Part shown: positions 22,161 to 35,356 of the stretch, piece by piece
Position numbering within the stretch: the stretch's first letter is position 1
Layout: every line of letters begins with the position of its first letter
Assembly: GCA_013396635.1 (NCBI GenBank)
Contig: WBMW01003830.1
Span: 2,268,980 to 2,332,979, forward strand
Reading direction: 5' to 3'
DNA length: 64,000 bases
Source: Penelope pileata
Lineage: Eukaryota; Chordata; Aves; Galliformes; Cracidae
Program-made: the position numbers and the translations under genes
The notes under the pieces: model-generated
What the model saw: only the letters and a program-made list of their open reading frames with translations
Told to the model about the DNA's origin: nothing
Database searches by the model: none

Positions 22161-22358
22161 TCAGCTCATCTGCGTGAATTGGCTAAGGATGGTGGCTATG
22201 TTGAAAAACAGAGTTTTGTAGCTGAGAATTTCTCTATCAAATAGCGTAATTGTGTTCCTTCTAGCCGTTGTAGTTTCCATGGAAATAAATAGGAGGCGTT
22301 ACTTTTAGGGCAACCTATATATAAAGTCATGTCTAATTTCCCCTCTCATTTTCTGTGG

Positions 22359-22378
22359 AAAAAAAAAAAAAAAAAAAA
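22359..22378 (+). repeat. Poly-A run of 20
   Basis: A homopolymer A run that lies about 40 bases past the right end of the mariner. No retrotransposed sequence was recognised directly upstream of it, so it is listed as a simple repeat only. Confidence 0.9.
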
Positions 22379-23459
22379 CAGAACAGAAAGAAACATCTGC
22401 AAGTCATTGTGTATAACTGCTAAGGAGATAACGTTATGTGTCACGTGATTTTTTAGAACGGGACTATGCTAAAGATGCTGCCGATGTGCAACGTCAGAGC
22501 AAGGCTTGCAGGCTTTTCCATGGCAAGCATTAGTAAGTGACAGAGAAACAAAAGGAGACACTTCTAACATTTGGAACATTTCTCAGGTTCTGTTCTGAAT
22601 CACTTTGAACTTCAGAGGAAGCGACATCTTGCTAGGTTTCAACCCTGATCAAAACAGGCTAAATGGGACATTGTGAGAGCAGTTCCCATTTCAAAGCACC
22701 GTGAATTTGACTCTGCCTAAGTAAATCTAGTGAAACACTAGAACATCTTGTAAAAGTTGTAGAGAAAAGAAGTCTGTCATTCCGTTTTGCATTCCTTCTG
22801 CACTGCCCTCCCAATCTCTAATTGCACTCTCTCCCCAAAGTCTGTCACAAACAATGTCTCCACAGCCTCCCAGCCTCTGCAGCAACAAGAAGCTCAGGTC
22901 CAACTCTCACGGACTCCAGCAGAGGTTGGAAAGGGTCAAATATGGGTCTAGCTGTCATTAAGTTCTATTTCATATAAATAAAACTAATATTGACATGTAA
23001 TCACTGCTGAGGTGAACGCAGTTAATTTGTTTCCCCTACAAACCTCTTCTGGGTAAAGTCAGAATTTCCAAAATTTTTGTTGTTTGGACAAGAGAAGTGG
23101 CAAATTGCATGATCCTTCTCATCGTTACGTGCCAGGAAAGGATCTTGGTGAGAGAAAGGAGAGGAGACATCTGTGGTAAACATGGTTTGGAACAAGCTTC
23201 CGTTAAGAGCCTCTGGCAGCAGATGAGAGCCTTCCCCACAACATCATTATTTCCAGTTAGCAAATTCAGATTTCATGACTGCTCTCAGGAGACCACTGTC
23301 CTGCTACCATGAATCACCAGCATCGCTGAGCAACCTTCTGCAAATCCAACAGCAAGTCTGTTCCTTGCATTCAAGCAGAAAATAAGGCTTCATTAGCCAC
23401 TCTTCATGTCAAAACCACTAGCACAAGAAGTGCAAGCCTTACCCATTTCTTTGCTACAA
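22379..23459. other. Unannotated noncoding stretch
   Basis: No repeat or gene recognised. Short overlapping frames at 23036-23312 on both strands look random. Confidence 0.5.
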
Positions 23460-24700
23460 GGCCTACAAAAGCATATATTTATTCCACCTCCCTCTCTGTC
23501 ATTCATTTTTCTCCCTTAAATATCATCTGCACTGCTGTAGGAGCCCACAGCTCCAGCTGAGATCACTGTAACACTGGAGAAATGCTGTCAATGCACGCAG
23601 CAAATCTTCACTGTACACTTGACACAGACTTACTGGCGGTTGCCCCACACCACTTTGTGTCTGCACAGCAATGGTATGGAGTTAACAGCTTCAGTCAGCA
23701 GGCCTAGCTGAGTGGTCCCTCCCTCATCGATCAGAAAAGCCCCAGTAGCTTTCACACAGTCTTTTCCCCAAGGAATCCCACTTTTTCTTCTCTATCCCTT
23801 TCTCCCAGCCTTTCAGATTCCTTTATTCCTTTTTCTTTCCAAGCAGAGTCCTAATGTCTTGTCTCTTTTTCCTTCCTTCCACCTAAAGATGCTTCTCTCC
23901 TCCCTGTCATCTGTCTTCTTTCCAAAACTTCTTTAGCAACAGCCTTTTGCTCCTCTTCCCACTCCAGCTCTGCACTGACAGCTCACATATATTCCTTCCA
24001 AGGCCTCTTTATTTGCCTGGATTGCAACCATCTTTTTTGTCTTCTTCCTCTCGCAAACTTCCATCACATTATAGAATCCTCGGTGAGATCTCTGTTTTTC
24101 ACCTCACTGTGAACAGGCCTCTCTGTGTTCTGTCCCAAGCCCTGTGATCCTGCTTGAGGGATGATGGGCTGCTGCTGTATGCATCCTCAGAAGTTACGTA
24201 TGGGTAGGGTTCTCTGACAAAGGGTTGCTGCGTAAGGAGAGGAACCAGTTGCCCTCCTCACGCGCTTTTTCCTTCCAAGCTCTGCATTTCAAAGGCCATT
24301 TCCTATGAATCTGATTTGGAACTATTTGTAATTATTCTTGGCAAGGCCAAGAGATATATGCTGTACTTTTCACCTAGATGGACTAAAAGATAAGGACCGC
24401 TTCTACATGCATGACTGTCTTCAGCTCCTTCCAGAACTGACACAAGGAGCTGGCACCATGCTTGGTCCTTAGTCCCCACAGAAGCTCTGTTGATGCAGGG
24501 AGATGTAGCAAAACAGCCACATGGTTTTTGTTTATTTCTCTTTTATCAGTCTGTCATAAACCTCTCCCACTCCACATTGAAGTCCAAGAATTCCATCTAA
24601 GACTTTCCATCCTTTCTTTTCAAAGGCTCTGCTCTCTCAACGCTGTCCAACAGACCTCCACACTGAGGCTCCCCCGGGTCAGCTGCCAGTCTTCATAACC
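23460..24700 (+). other. Pyrimidine-biased stretch
   Basis: The plus strand is visibly enriched in C and T over more than a kilobase, most strongly at about 23755-24060, where runs such as 'tttccttccttccacct' and 'cttctctcctccctgtcatc' dominate. Frames at 23712-23936, 23947-24147 and 24462-24698 owe their leucine/serine/proline content to this bias and show no domain. Such a strand skew can reflect transcription, an old degraded microsatellite, or a polypyrimidine region of an RNA. None of these can be decided here. Confidence 0.6.
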
Positions 24701-26659
24701 ATAGGCCCAGCACTGAACCTGAGCCCAGTGTCAGTTGGGTGGCAGGCCGAGGGTGACCTGACTCCTCTGGAGCCTGGAGACCCACTCAGAGCATAAGACA
24801 AGGGCTATTCCATAAAATTACTGTGGACATTTTTTAAAGAGTGATTAGCTTTGCCAAGGAAACTAAAATGAGTTTTTTGAGTTTGTTCTGCAGCAAGTAC
24901 AGACTTTTTTTTTTAATTGCCTTAAACCATTTCAAAGCATTTATCTATCACCATACAGTCATATGAATCTTTGTACTCCAGTTCCCATTTTCCTTTTAAT
25001 TTCAACAAAGTATTTCAGATAAGGCATGGAAAAACATGAAATATTTTTTCTGGATGCTGAAATGTTTTGATTGAAACAATGACATTTCTAGATATAACTT
25101 TTTTCAGAATTCAGAATTATCATAGTCAGTGTTGGTTTTTTTTAAGCTACTCATTTACTTTAGAGTGAAATTAAGTGTTGATTTTTTCAGCTAGTTTTTA
25201 TAACAAAGCACTGTGACGAAAAGGAGAGAATAATCAGACACAGAACACATTTCCTCTGTCTTTTGTTTTTAAACTCTTCTATAAATTTGACCAAGAGTAT
25301 CCACATTATAGGCTAACAACAGTGTGAAAATTAATGTCTATTTTCATGTTGCAGAGGATTAGCATGCTGATTACGGAAAGCATACTGTGCTGTCTGCATA
25401 TTTTTCAGTGAACACTCATGAAAATCCGATCATATTAAAACAACAGTCAGGTTAGGGTTTGGGTTTTTTAATGAACTAAGCCAATACTTAAATCATTGTT
25501 TGACTACTGAGGCACCAGATTGGGTTGCTGAGGGCCAGCTTTTTCTCAAAACCACATTCACCAATGTTTCTGAGCAGTTCACAGTCATGAGGATTTATCC
25601 TCATACTACTCCCTTTTGCCAAGGGAATAGTTAACCTATCCTGGAGATGTGAAGCAATCCACTTATGGTCAGAAATTTGACTCTTTTCTCTGGAATCCAA
25701 GGCCAGACTTCACTCGTAATTCCTTCTGTTCTCTTTTGAACAGGTTTCAGCTCCCAAATTCTCTATATCACGCATTTTACCCACTTTTAAAAATAAAATT
25801 GAGAAATCTCTGCAGTATGTAGATGAAAACATTTGTCTGCTTTTTGTTAACTATCATGATCAATACACCAAGACACCGAGGTTCTCTTGCGCAAGTCATC
25901 ACTGTGCATTGGCTGCACCTGCCAACAGCCAGGATGTGTGGTGAGAGGGAAGACAAAATGTCCTCCCCTCACCTGCTCACCATCTCACCTTCCCTGAGAG
26001 CACCTGTTTTGCTTTCTGAAAGCATCTCATACAGAGGCGAAGCAGCCAGGGTGACACAGCTGAGACATGTGCCGTGGCTGCAGCAGAGGGAGCCGTTCTA
26101 CCAGCTACAGGGAGACCACAGCCAGGGATTAATTCCCTGGCAGGTATGGAGGAGCATTTCCAAAACGAAATTCAGCAGCTGTTCCCTTTGACAGCTACAT
26201 CATTTCTGTTGTTCTAGACTATCTGAACCACTAGCACCCACAGGCTGTAATTAAGCACTGATTTTTGCTGAATATTAACTCCTTGCTCTTTCACCAGTAT
26301 GAATACATGCCACCGAGTAATGCGATGTTTTTATTTCTCAGTGCTCTACCCTGCCAGGGAATCCTGTAATTTCCGGGTGTCTGATGTCTTAGACACCAGC
26401 TGTCAGACACCAACCCAGAGACGCTCACCACCTCTTACAGACAGAACAGCTGCGCAATGACACTGCTACACCTCCAGAGCAGGTTCTGCAGGTGTTCACC
26501 TGTGGAAAGTTACAAAGATGTAAATAAACACACATATCTTATGGTTATATAGGTGGGGAGGTCGTGTAGCCAGCTAGTTCATAGAAGCAGCTTGGAGATC
26601 ACTGCTGCCACAGAAGCATACTTCTCCAGTTAATCACCCTTTAAGGCCAAATGGTTTTG
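24701..26659. other. Unannotated noncoding stretch
   Basis: AT-rich around 24830-25480. A 122-codon plus frame (25823-26191) begins with a hydrophobic stretch but then becomes featureless. No neighbouring exon or promoter supports it and it is not called as a gene. Confidence 0.5.
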
Positions 26660-26673
26660 TTTTTTTTTTTTTT
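26660..26673 (+). repeat. Poly-T run of 14
   Basis: A homopolymer T run. Read on the minus strand it is a poly-A, but no retroelement body was recognised beside it. Confidence 0.85.
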
Positions 26674-28649
26674 GTCCTTAAGACTGTGATTTTCCAGTAC
26701 CCCTGTATGAGAAAGCAGAAAGAGGATGACAAAGAAAGGGCTTGCAAGGAGCTTGTCTTTGGTGCATTGGACTTGATCTGCAAAAGCAACAAGGTGTGTG
26801 GACTTCCGTATATAAAAGAGAGGAAACACTTCCAGTTCTACATGGGATCCTTTATCTTCTGTTTCTCTGTTGTATTAGCTTTATTTGGGCTTCTTACTTC
26901 TTCACCTGAAGAAAGAAACAAAATGGAGAAAGAGTCTCTGTGGAAACTGGGAAACAAAGCATCTTCCCATTCCTTCCAAATAATGCTTTAAAATTTATCT
27001 TCAGCATCATAGAGCAAGCTTGCAGTCAGTGAGATTCCACAGTTGAGCTATATCCTGGCCTAATAAAGTGGGATGCTGCACAGATGAGGAGCCCCTCTCT
27101 TCTCCTTACAAGGAAAACACCAGAAGCTGTGCTCTGGAGGATGGCACTGAGCCTAAGGAATATGTAGGTGCTCACAGTACCTACAGACAGAGGGTTCTTT
27201 GGTAGAGTAGATTAAGCACAAGAAAAGCGAAGTGTATTAAGTGCCTTGCACACCAGACGTGGGGATTGGCCTTTATCCACCATCTCCATATACTGTATAC
27301 ATAAAATCAGAGGCCATTCTGCAAGCAGTATGTTTAGAACAATAGCCCTATCTTGGTCTATTCATATGTAGCACAGCTGATGCTATTAAAGCATGATATC
27401 ATCAACTGATCAAAATCAGCTCTTGGATAAAAAGCAGTGAGTTCAAGCCAGGACAGAAGCAAAACAGAAACACACTTAGGGAGCAGTAGGATAGACATTC
27501 CTTTTCATTGAGGTATTGCCACTTCAGCATCCTCCTGGTCTCCTCCTGCCTCTGGGCGGCAAAACACTACCAATGGCCAAGAACAGTTTTTATATATCAC
27601 AAGCTGGCTGGTAGGATGTATCGTTCTTCCTGGAAGCAGTCATAGCACAATAATCCAGGACTTTTTCTGCACTGCTGCAACACATCTACCTGTGACTAGC
27701 TGCACATGGACCACCCAGGAGCTCCAGCTGAATCAACAAGGCATAGCAACTTGCCTCCTTCGTGGTAAGGGAGCGATGGATGATGACACATGCACTGGAG
27801 CTTCTTGCTATATACTGGCACGACATGGACCCGCTTAAAGGCCCTGACATTGATCTGAAAGTGCTCAAGATGAAAGCTCTTCACTGACAGCTAATGGTAA
27901 CAGCTATCAGTGAAAACAGTTAGACTCTGCAGGGGGAATAGTGCTAACTCAGGAACGTAGTGTTTATCATGGTTTTCTGAGAGGTCAGGAGGGTCCAAAG
28001 ATGTGGTCTGTTCAGTGGTGAACTGGAATCATGAAAATTTTAGATCCTATTAACCTATATTAATCCCATGAAAAGGAAGAGCTATATGGAAAGATTTCTG
28101 TTAAAAGACCAAATTATTTGCCAATTCAGATTAAATTCAGCAATACGTTTAGTCTGAAACAGGTAGAGATGAAAAAAAAAAAAGGCATTTGAAGCATTTT
28201 GGATTTGACATAAAAAAAAAAGGCAGTTTTCTTATTTTTCACCTTTGAAAGCGTTACTTTTCTAATTGTCCCACAAGGTTGAATACTTCAAGCCAAATTA
28301 AGACTTTACAAATAAATATTATCTGTTTATTTCATAGCCCCTGGGTATTGGATGTTCAGAATATGCTTTGCCCTCTCTCCCCACCCCCTCCAACCTGTTC
28401 TCTGTCTGTGGCATTTCCCTCCCTTGATTGTGAACATGGTGCCAGAAATCCGTGTGCTTCCTGCTTCTTACCACCTACAGAAAAGGTAAACCACAGAAAC
28501 TCCCACATGTACAAAATTAATACAAAATAAATCTGGTTGATCACATATTTTTCTAATAGCTTTTTGGCTTGATTGCTTCAGGCTGAATTATGAAACTAGA
28601 AAGGGCAGACCCAAGCTGAAACGACAACTTGCTGGGCTGTACAGCTGGA
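26674..28649. other. Unannotated noncoding stretch
   Basis: A 101-codon plus frame (26686-26991) is lysine-rich early and hydrophobic in the middle but matches nothing I know. Two A runs sit at about 28171-28182 and 28212-28221. Nothing else could be supported. Confidence 0.5.
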
Positions 28650-28700
28650 TTCCCATCTCAGGCTGGTGTAAATCTGGAGTGATTCCAGCAGAGTCCAAGA
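28650..28700. repeat. Possible scrap of an ancient amniote repeat
   Basis: The words 'ggctggtgtaaatctggagt' and 'gattccagcagagtcca' resemble an old dispersed amniote repeat that reads 'tgtaaatcaggagtaactcc' followed by 'gaagtcaatgg'. The match is short and from memory of the general pattern, so confidence is low. Confidence 0.25.
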
Positions 28701-31700
28701 ACTGTTCCAGGGACACTACACTTAGGCAGCTGGTGAAGCACAATGGTGCACTTATAGCTCCGGGCGGCCTGACTCCTCCTCTCCTCTGAGCTAAAAGCAA
28801 ACAGAAAAGCTGGGCAGGCTGCACAGTTTCCTAGCAGTTACCTACATTATTAAGACGCTGTTCAAAGATAACAAATAATTAGCCAAAGGTGTTCCAGTTT
28901 GGCAGAAAATCAGAGAACGAGAGATGAAGATGACACACTAGTTATTTCACCTACTTTCTCCTGCAAAACACGAGAAGCTTCACACAATGAAACCTCCCTG
29001 ACCTTTTTCAAAGGTGCTCTGGACAGCCGAATAGCTCTTCCTTTCTCATCCAAGATGGCACTCTCTCCATTTGGCAGCTGACATCCTACCAGTATTTACA
29101 GTCCACTCATCCCAACCCTAACTCAATTTCTAAGGTATTTACATATTTGGTATAATTACTCTTTCCCATTACCAGAGAAAATTTCTACTTGTAGATGCTC
29201 TCATCCTACTCTTCATAATATTCTTTAAAGCCGGCTTCTCAGTCTATTTTGTTAATTTACTATTATTTTGACAGTGTGTAGCCTGGAACAAAGGCTCAAG
29301 TTTCATGGAACATTTACATGCATTATTTAAATCAATCTTTGCTCAGCAAAAATGTCAACATATGCTTAGTTCTAAGTATTCACTCAGAACCTCTGCAGAG
29401 CACAAAAGGACTGCTGGAACGGGGCCTGCCTCCAGCACTGTTTATACAGTCCCTGCGATACAGACAGTTCTAGCATAGCTCCTGGTTATTCAGGGTGATT
29501 CATTTCACAGCAGAGCTTTACTGTTAATCCTCCAGCCTTCCACAGGAGAAAAACGTTAACTGTGCCATCTAGATTTAAGGCAACATCTGAAAACAAGCAG
29601 CAAGTCAGAGCATGTCCTTGCAAAGCTTTGTGTACCTGTTCTTTTAGTCTTATTTGGAATTTCAGCTCTGACTGAGGCCCAGCCAGTGATTGCTGCCCCC
29701 TTTGCCTCTCTGCCTGTTGACATCTCAGCACGAGCATGGAGCCTCTGCCACTTTGCAGTGTCATATATGCATTGCAAGTGCATCAAGTCAAACAAGTCAC
29801 TCCTAGCCAGACACGCAGTGTTTTGTGAAGCAAATGGTCTGATAGCTGGTACCTGCTGAAAAACGGGCTCAGGGACTTACTGGTATATCAGCCTTACGTG
29901 ATGCACGGCCTGAAATGATTTTTTCTCCTAGCATGGCCTTGCTTGCTTTATTTGAGCAAGCAACCCTACTGATTTGCAAGCATGCTGTTCCCTTCAGTAA
30001 GGTGAGCTTAACATATACTTCAATATGATTTTCTGGAGTGGGAGGAGAGAGCTTCAAGCCAGCCTTCTGCATAGTGCTCAGATTTTATATTAGTCCTTGT
30101 CACTTGAACCTGAAAAAGATTGGGTATAAGTAGTTTCATTCCTGTACGAAATTGTACCCATGGGAAAATGAAAATTAACTTCCATCATTCCTAAGAAATA
30201 ACTTACATGCATAATTCCCTTGAAGACCAGTGGGTTTTAGTAATCTGAGTATTTCATTATATAAGGCAGAATCTCGAACAAATTAAACTTAAAGCAAAGC
30301 TCTTTAACCAGTGTTTTAAACACCACTTACTACCTCATCTATAATTCTGTTTCCGCGCATAGATGAAGTGTATTCTGTCAGGTGGCACACATCCTAAGAG
30401 GTCCTAATTAATTACAGATCAAGAAATGAAAATGATAAAATCACTGCAATGTCTCCATTTTGGAAGAAGCTTTTTGCTGCATTAAGTTACAGAAAAAAGT
30501 TGTTGACAGTATCTCATTTTTAATTCTTCGAAAACACCTTTACCCCAAGTTTCAAGTCACATGTAATTCTGGTTGCTACCTACTACGTGCCTTTCACGTG
30601 CAGAAATTTAACTTTGTGATTCTTACACATTTCTCAGGCTTCAGTGCCAAACAGGTGAAACTTTCAGTAGTAATAAAAGTTTGAAAGATCCTATTGCTCA
30701 TTAGGAAGATGAACTAAATGTTCTCCTTTCAATTTTTTTTAATCAATTGAAATTTAAAAGATAGATTCAGATAACTTTAATCTGAATGGAAAACGTCACA
30801 AACAGGTTGCCCTTGCAACTCACTGTCACATGCAGCCCCTGCTCTCCCACATCCTCCCATAAAATCTCAACCCTATCAACTTCCCATTCTCCCTGCAGCC
30901 ACCCATCACTGATGGCAGAGGTACAACATCTCCAGAAACATACCTTGAGCTCACTGATAGTAGCAGCTGTGCAATCCTGACTCTCCCAGAAACATTGACC
31001 AAGTGTTTGCCTTCAAAGCTGCCATCTCTTAGGAAAGGAACCACTGTATTCCCATATCCCATCTTCCTACCCACAGCTCCAACTACCTTCCTGCAGTGAC
31101 TTCTGCAAGAGCTAGTCTTGAGGCATCAGCTCTCTGACCTTGCGAGGTGATATAATTTCAGGTTCAGTCTTGCATTTGGAAATTCTTGCAACTGAAATAA
31201 ATACATAAACAGTCCCAAATCTATAGAGGACTTTGGATTTGTCGTCTTAGTAAAAGTTGCAGTTGCTAAAAACTTCTCTACAATCTTGAAGAGATTTATA
31301 AATCCATAACTATGGAGAAGCTTGAGCAGTTACAGAAAAGAGGAGCTCAGTGGCACCAGCAGCTATGAAGAGTGGATTTCCTGAAATGTAAAAGACAGCA
31401 CACCTTTTGATACCAGGGCTAGCTTGATTTTTCAAATGTTCACAGCTGGAAATACTGTCAGATGGCCAGGACATGGGGAACTGTCCCTAGCTGTCACCTG
31501 TGGTACTTCAAGGAATTTTCATTTACCAGGTAAGAAGCAAATACTACACAGCGGTGAAAAAAACAGTAGTGACTTACTGCTTACATGCAGATTCTAACAA
31601 ATAGTAATGAGCTATGTGTGGACTGAGAATAAGGGGCTAAAGAAGAGTAAAGATACACATCCGAGGATGCACTGCCATGATTTTAAAGAATTTTGCTCAT

Positions 31701-32552
31701 AATATATCTGCAAGGTAGGAGATGAACATAATTTAGACTTGACAAAGCTGGATTGGTTAAAAAGTACTCCAAAAAGAACTAAGAATAAGATTTGATTTAA
31801 ATGGCTAGTTGTATAATAAATATAACAAACGTGTACACATAAATCTACATACATATATAAATGTATGGGGGAAATAGAGAAGTGGCATTCAATTGCATTA
31901 CACAGCGGATCAAGTATCAGCAACCAATATTGGTAAAGATGCTAATAGTGTCCAAACTTGACTTCTAACATGGTTCTTGCTGACTGTGTGTGTGCTCTTT
32001 GCATCCGTCAGCGTGGCTGCAACGGGACGTTTCCTGCAGCTAGGCACACAGAGAAAGCCGGGCTCAGCACCCCCAGGATGTACGGTGGCATTCAGTCTCC
32101 AGAGGGCAGTACAGAGCCAGAGTGCCCCCCATAAATTGAACCACAGAGCGTGGTGACCGCCTGGCCTTTCATCCTGCGTTGAATACCCCACCCTCGTTAA
32201 AAAAGCAGCTCAAATCATCCTAACAGTGACCATCACTGCCATAGCGGTTGGGGTTGCCCAAATTACGTTGTGGAGGGAGGAGGGCAAATGGAGAAAAATA
32301 AGGGAAACTTATCCAATCTCATTCTCTTTTGGCTCCTAGCATATGCTGATCCTTTTCTTAACAGCTTTTTGTCAAAATCTTAAAGTGCAGCATTGTTCCA
32401 ACTGACACATTTCATAAACAACTATTTGGAATTTTTTCCAAGACATTTTTGTTCTCCTCTCATCAAAACTTGTTTTCAGCTAGAAGCAGCTCTTTGCTTG
32501 AAGGGTAATTTTATGTCATAAAACTCAACTTTAAAATATCTTAGAAGATTCT
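28701..32552. other. Unannotated noncoding stretch, about 3.9 kb
   Basis: No recognisable gene or mobile element. A C-rich, G-poor patch lies at about 30800-30910. A patch with more CpGs than its surroundings lies at about 31990-32290 and carries a 93-codon minus frame (31910-32191). The patch is too small and too weak to call a CpG island. Confidence 0.5.
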
Positions 32553-32569
32553 AAAAAAAAAAAAAAAAA
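32553..32569 (+). repeat. Poly-A run of 17
   Basis: Homopolymer A run in AT-rich DNA. No retroelement body was recognised immediately upstream. Confidence 0.9.
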
Positions 32570-34984
32570 CTCCTCTATTGCCAATATCATTAGAAAAAAT
32601 TTCAGGGCAAAATACATTTTGTTTTATCGAAAAAAACCTAAACAAATCACAGGCCCAAACAGATCTCATTTCTTATTGCAAAGTGTCCTACAGTCCTGGT
32701 TTTGTCTGGGAAAATGGGTTTCCTTAGCAGGCAGTGCACAGTGCTAGCTGCCATCATGCATTAATCCTGGCATACCTGAACACTGACAACCGTATTTTAT
32801 AAGCGGATCTTTATATTAGATCTTTGTGAAACCACAGAATCTCTTTCCCTTCCAAAGCTCAATAAACAGCTTAGTCAAGGTTTTGACTATCTGCTTCATT
32901 TAATTACATATGCCTTGATTTATGGTTCAGGAAAGGCTGTAAATGAGGACATCACATTTGCAATTCAACCTCAAAATGTTTTCAAAATCAGCAACAAAAA
33001 TCCTCACAAGAAGTCTTATGAAAACAATCCCCTGGGGAGCCAGACGCAGTGCAGCCTAGCTGGTTTCTGTGTTTACTGAACAGGAGAGATGAATGGCCGA
33101 CTTTGATTTTTTCATAGGTGTGCAAATAAGGAGCATTAGACTTGCTTATCCTGAAGTGTTTACCTTCATCTGTCAGTGCTGGGAGCTGAACACGAGGCCC
33201 TGTGCCCCAAGGGAGGCATATACTGGGAGATGAAAGGCTGAGTTAATGTGGCTTGGCAGCACTACATGGTACCAGAAAGGCAGAGGAAGGCAGACTGTCA
33301 ATTCACAGGGGTAGTAGGCAGCAGAAGTCATAAACCAGTCTCTAGATGGCCGGTCAACCCACCTCAATCAGACGTCAGAGTCTCCAATAAGCAAGTAAAA
33401 CAACAAGAAAAAGAGAGGCAAAAAACCTGAAGAAATTCACACTAAAGCCCCACTCCCAACACACCTGAATGTGGGATCCTCTTTGCCCAGATCTGCAGGA
33501 AGCAAGCTGTGCACTCTGTCGCACCACCCTGGTGTACAGCTGGCCAAGAAGAGGACAGATAGGAATAATCTCAAATAATTAAGCTAATGAATAGCAATTT
33601 CAAAGGAAGATCTGGGATATGGCATAAGCACAGAGTCCTTCAGTATATATAATCTTGCATTATCTGAGTTGTATTTTGGTTCACAGAGCAAACTTCAAAA
33701 GCATAGGGGACTTCTACAATCACCTCCACAAATCCAACAATGATTCCTGCAACAGTGCTGCAGCGGATGGTTCGGCTGTAGCGTGTGTTCTAATGCTAGC
33801 CTGAGTGTCTTTGCAAATACCTGCTGGTGACAGAGAACTCGCCACGCTTTGGCAAGTTATTCCATTGATGAATTATGTCCCTTTATATAAACTGTTAAAA
33901 TATATTTTTTTTACTAACAGATTTAAACAGAAATCTCTCCCTCTTTTGTATGTTTTCTTTCAACATAGGTAAGATTAAGATTTTGAGCTTCATAAGCTCT
34001 TTGATTTAAGGCATATGCTCAAGATTTCCAATCATTCTGTTCAAATTGTAAAGAACAAAATAGCCTGGAAGGAACCAGCACAAGCACTAGACCTACTTTG
34101 AGTTGGCCAATTTATTTGTTTTTTTCAGTTATAAACATTCTGCTGGGAGCTACTGGCTCACCCTCATGCTGTGCAGGGATAGGGTGAAACTTCAAGTAGA
34201 GAACTGGGGTGCAGGGTGGGATCTCTGACCAATCCGAGATAGCAGCCATTAGCACAGGCAAAGGTCTCCAACTAACGGCCATGTCATAAAGAAAAACACA
34301 ACTGATATTTCTCCTCTAGGACGTACATCAAGAATATGAACATGATTCTCAGAAGTCCTTGCTAAAGTTTCTTTTTGGTAGGATATTTTGGAATGTTGAA
34401 TTTGTATGGCAATGCATGATAAAATTCATGATTAAAGTAGAGATTGACATATCCTATTTTTAACAAAACTGAATTCTTGTTTGCTGATCATCCCTACATG
34501 TTTCAGTGAAGGTTTTGTTAGGACTAAAAGCAGAGGTAACGAACTTCCCTTATCCTTCTAGGCATTCCTAAGTCTATATTCTGGCAGCAAGCAGAGCTTT
34601 AAAGCAGAAAGTTTAAAATAACTCCTTCAATTGCACAGGTTTTCTTAAGAAAAAGTCCTTTTAAACGTTTTTTTCTCAAAATCAGAAGCAATGTTTCTCC
34701 CTTGTTCATCTTGAACTAAATCACTGGATTCACATCTCCCCCAGAGAGAATGAAGAGACGAATCTTATCATTGCCACACTGGCTCACTCACCCTTAGGCT
34801 GAGAGGAAGACCTTAACCCCTTTCACGTGGCTGATGGACTGCCTGATGGGCAGGAGGGCAGAAGAGAGGCCAGGCAGTGCAATGGCTGGCGCACACCTGC
34901 CCCAACGCCACGTGGCCCTCTGCACAGAGCGTTCTGTGGGGCCTCGCTTTGTGCCCCGCAGTCTGGAGAGACAGGCACCCTGCT
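32570..34984. other. Unannotated noncoding stretch
   Basis: AT-rich at 32570-33680, including motif-like words such as 'tcatttaattacatatgcc' near 32900 and 'caaataattaagctaatgaa' near 33573, which might be regulatory. A G+C-richer patch with several CpGs lies at about 34820-34980, producing overlapping frames on both strands (34813-35097) that look accidental. Confidence 0.45.
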
Positions 34985-35320
34985 TCTGTTCTCACACAGT
35001 CTTTATTAAATGGGCTTTTGTTAGGCTTATAGTTAAGATTAATGCAGCCCAGTGAAATACCAGCTCGGTGACTCTTCATTTGATGGGTACCATGCAAAAC
35101 TGAGCAAGTAATTAGAATATCTCACCCCCTACAAGTTAATGTATTCCTGAAGTTCAAAGCACTGTACAATAATAAACAGCTGTTGCTGATATTACAGTTA
35201 TTTCTCACATATTGAAATGCTTTTGATTCAGATGTACAGGGAAAATTATGATTTAAGCTACTGGTTACTCCGAGATAGAAAAAGCTGCATTTTACCATTC
35301 CCTTAGCGTCAGCCACTGTG
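34985..35320. promoter_or_regulatory. Candidate enhancer-like block (unverified)
   Basis: Repeat-free, AT-rich. It carries a homeodomain word AGTAATTAGA (35107-35116), a FOX-like AATAAACA that overlaps an E-box CAGCTG (35171-35182), and TTTGATT near 35222. It lies directly before the strong inverted repeat at 35357-35408. Function is inferred only from motif content. Confidence 0.27.
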
Positions 35321-35356
35321 GGACAAAGGCCTGTGCAAAACAGCCCCTTGCTGGTA

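Larger units (their letters stand above)
21636..22320 (+). mobile_element. Internally deleted mariner DNA transposon, Galluhop-like
   Basis: A Tc1/mariner element with imperfect terminal inverted repeats. The left end (about 21636-21667, 'ctgctctgaaagtaatgctt') pairs with the right end (about 22291-22316, 'aggcgttacttttagggca'). Over 25 aligned bases there are five differences, all transitions. Between them are the two ends of a mariner transposase frame. The N-terminal helix-turn-helix part runs from about 21772 to 22050, with recognisable 'DIHQSLLNVYG' and 'VDVSTVRQRM'. The C-terminal tail begins near 22185 ('GGYVEKQSFVAEN'). The whole catalytic DDE region is missing, joined at about 22182. 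A CR1 tail is inserted inside (22054-22160). The element cannot move itself. Confidence 0.9.

Noticed and set aside
22359..22378. Poly-A run as the tail of a processed pseudogene
   Set aside because: The sequence before it is the mariner end and a short unrecognised stretch. No cDNA-like body is present.
25823..26191. 122-codon plus frame starting with a signal-peptide-like segment
   Set aside because: Featureless after the first 15 residues and no supporting context.
31990..32290. Possible CpG island / promoter
   Set aside because: CpGs are only slightly more frequent than in the surroundings. No transcription-start signature or adjoining exon.
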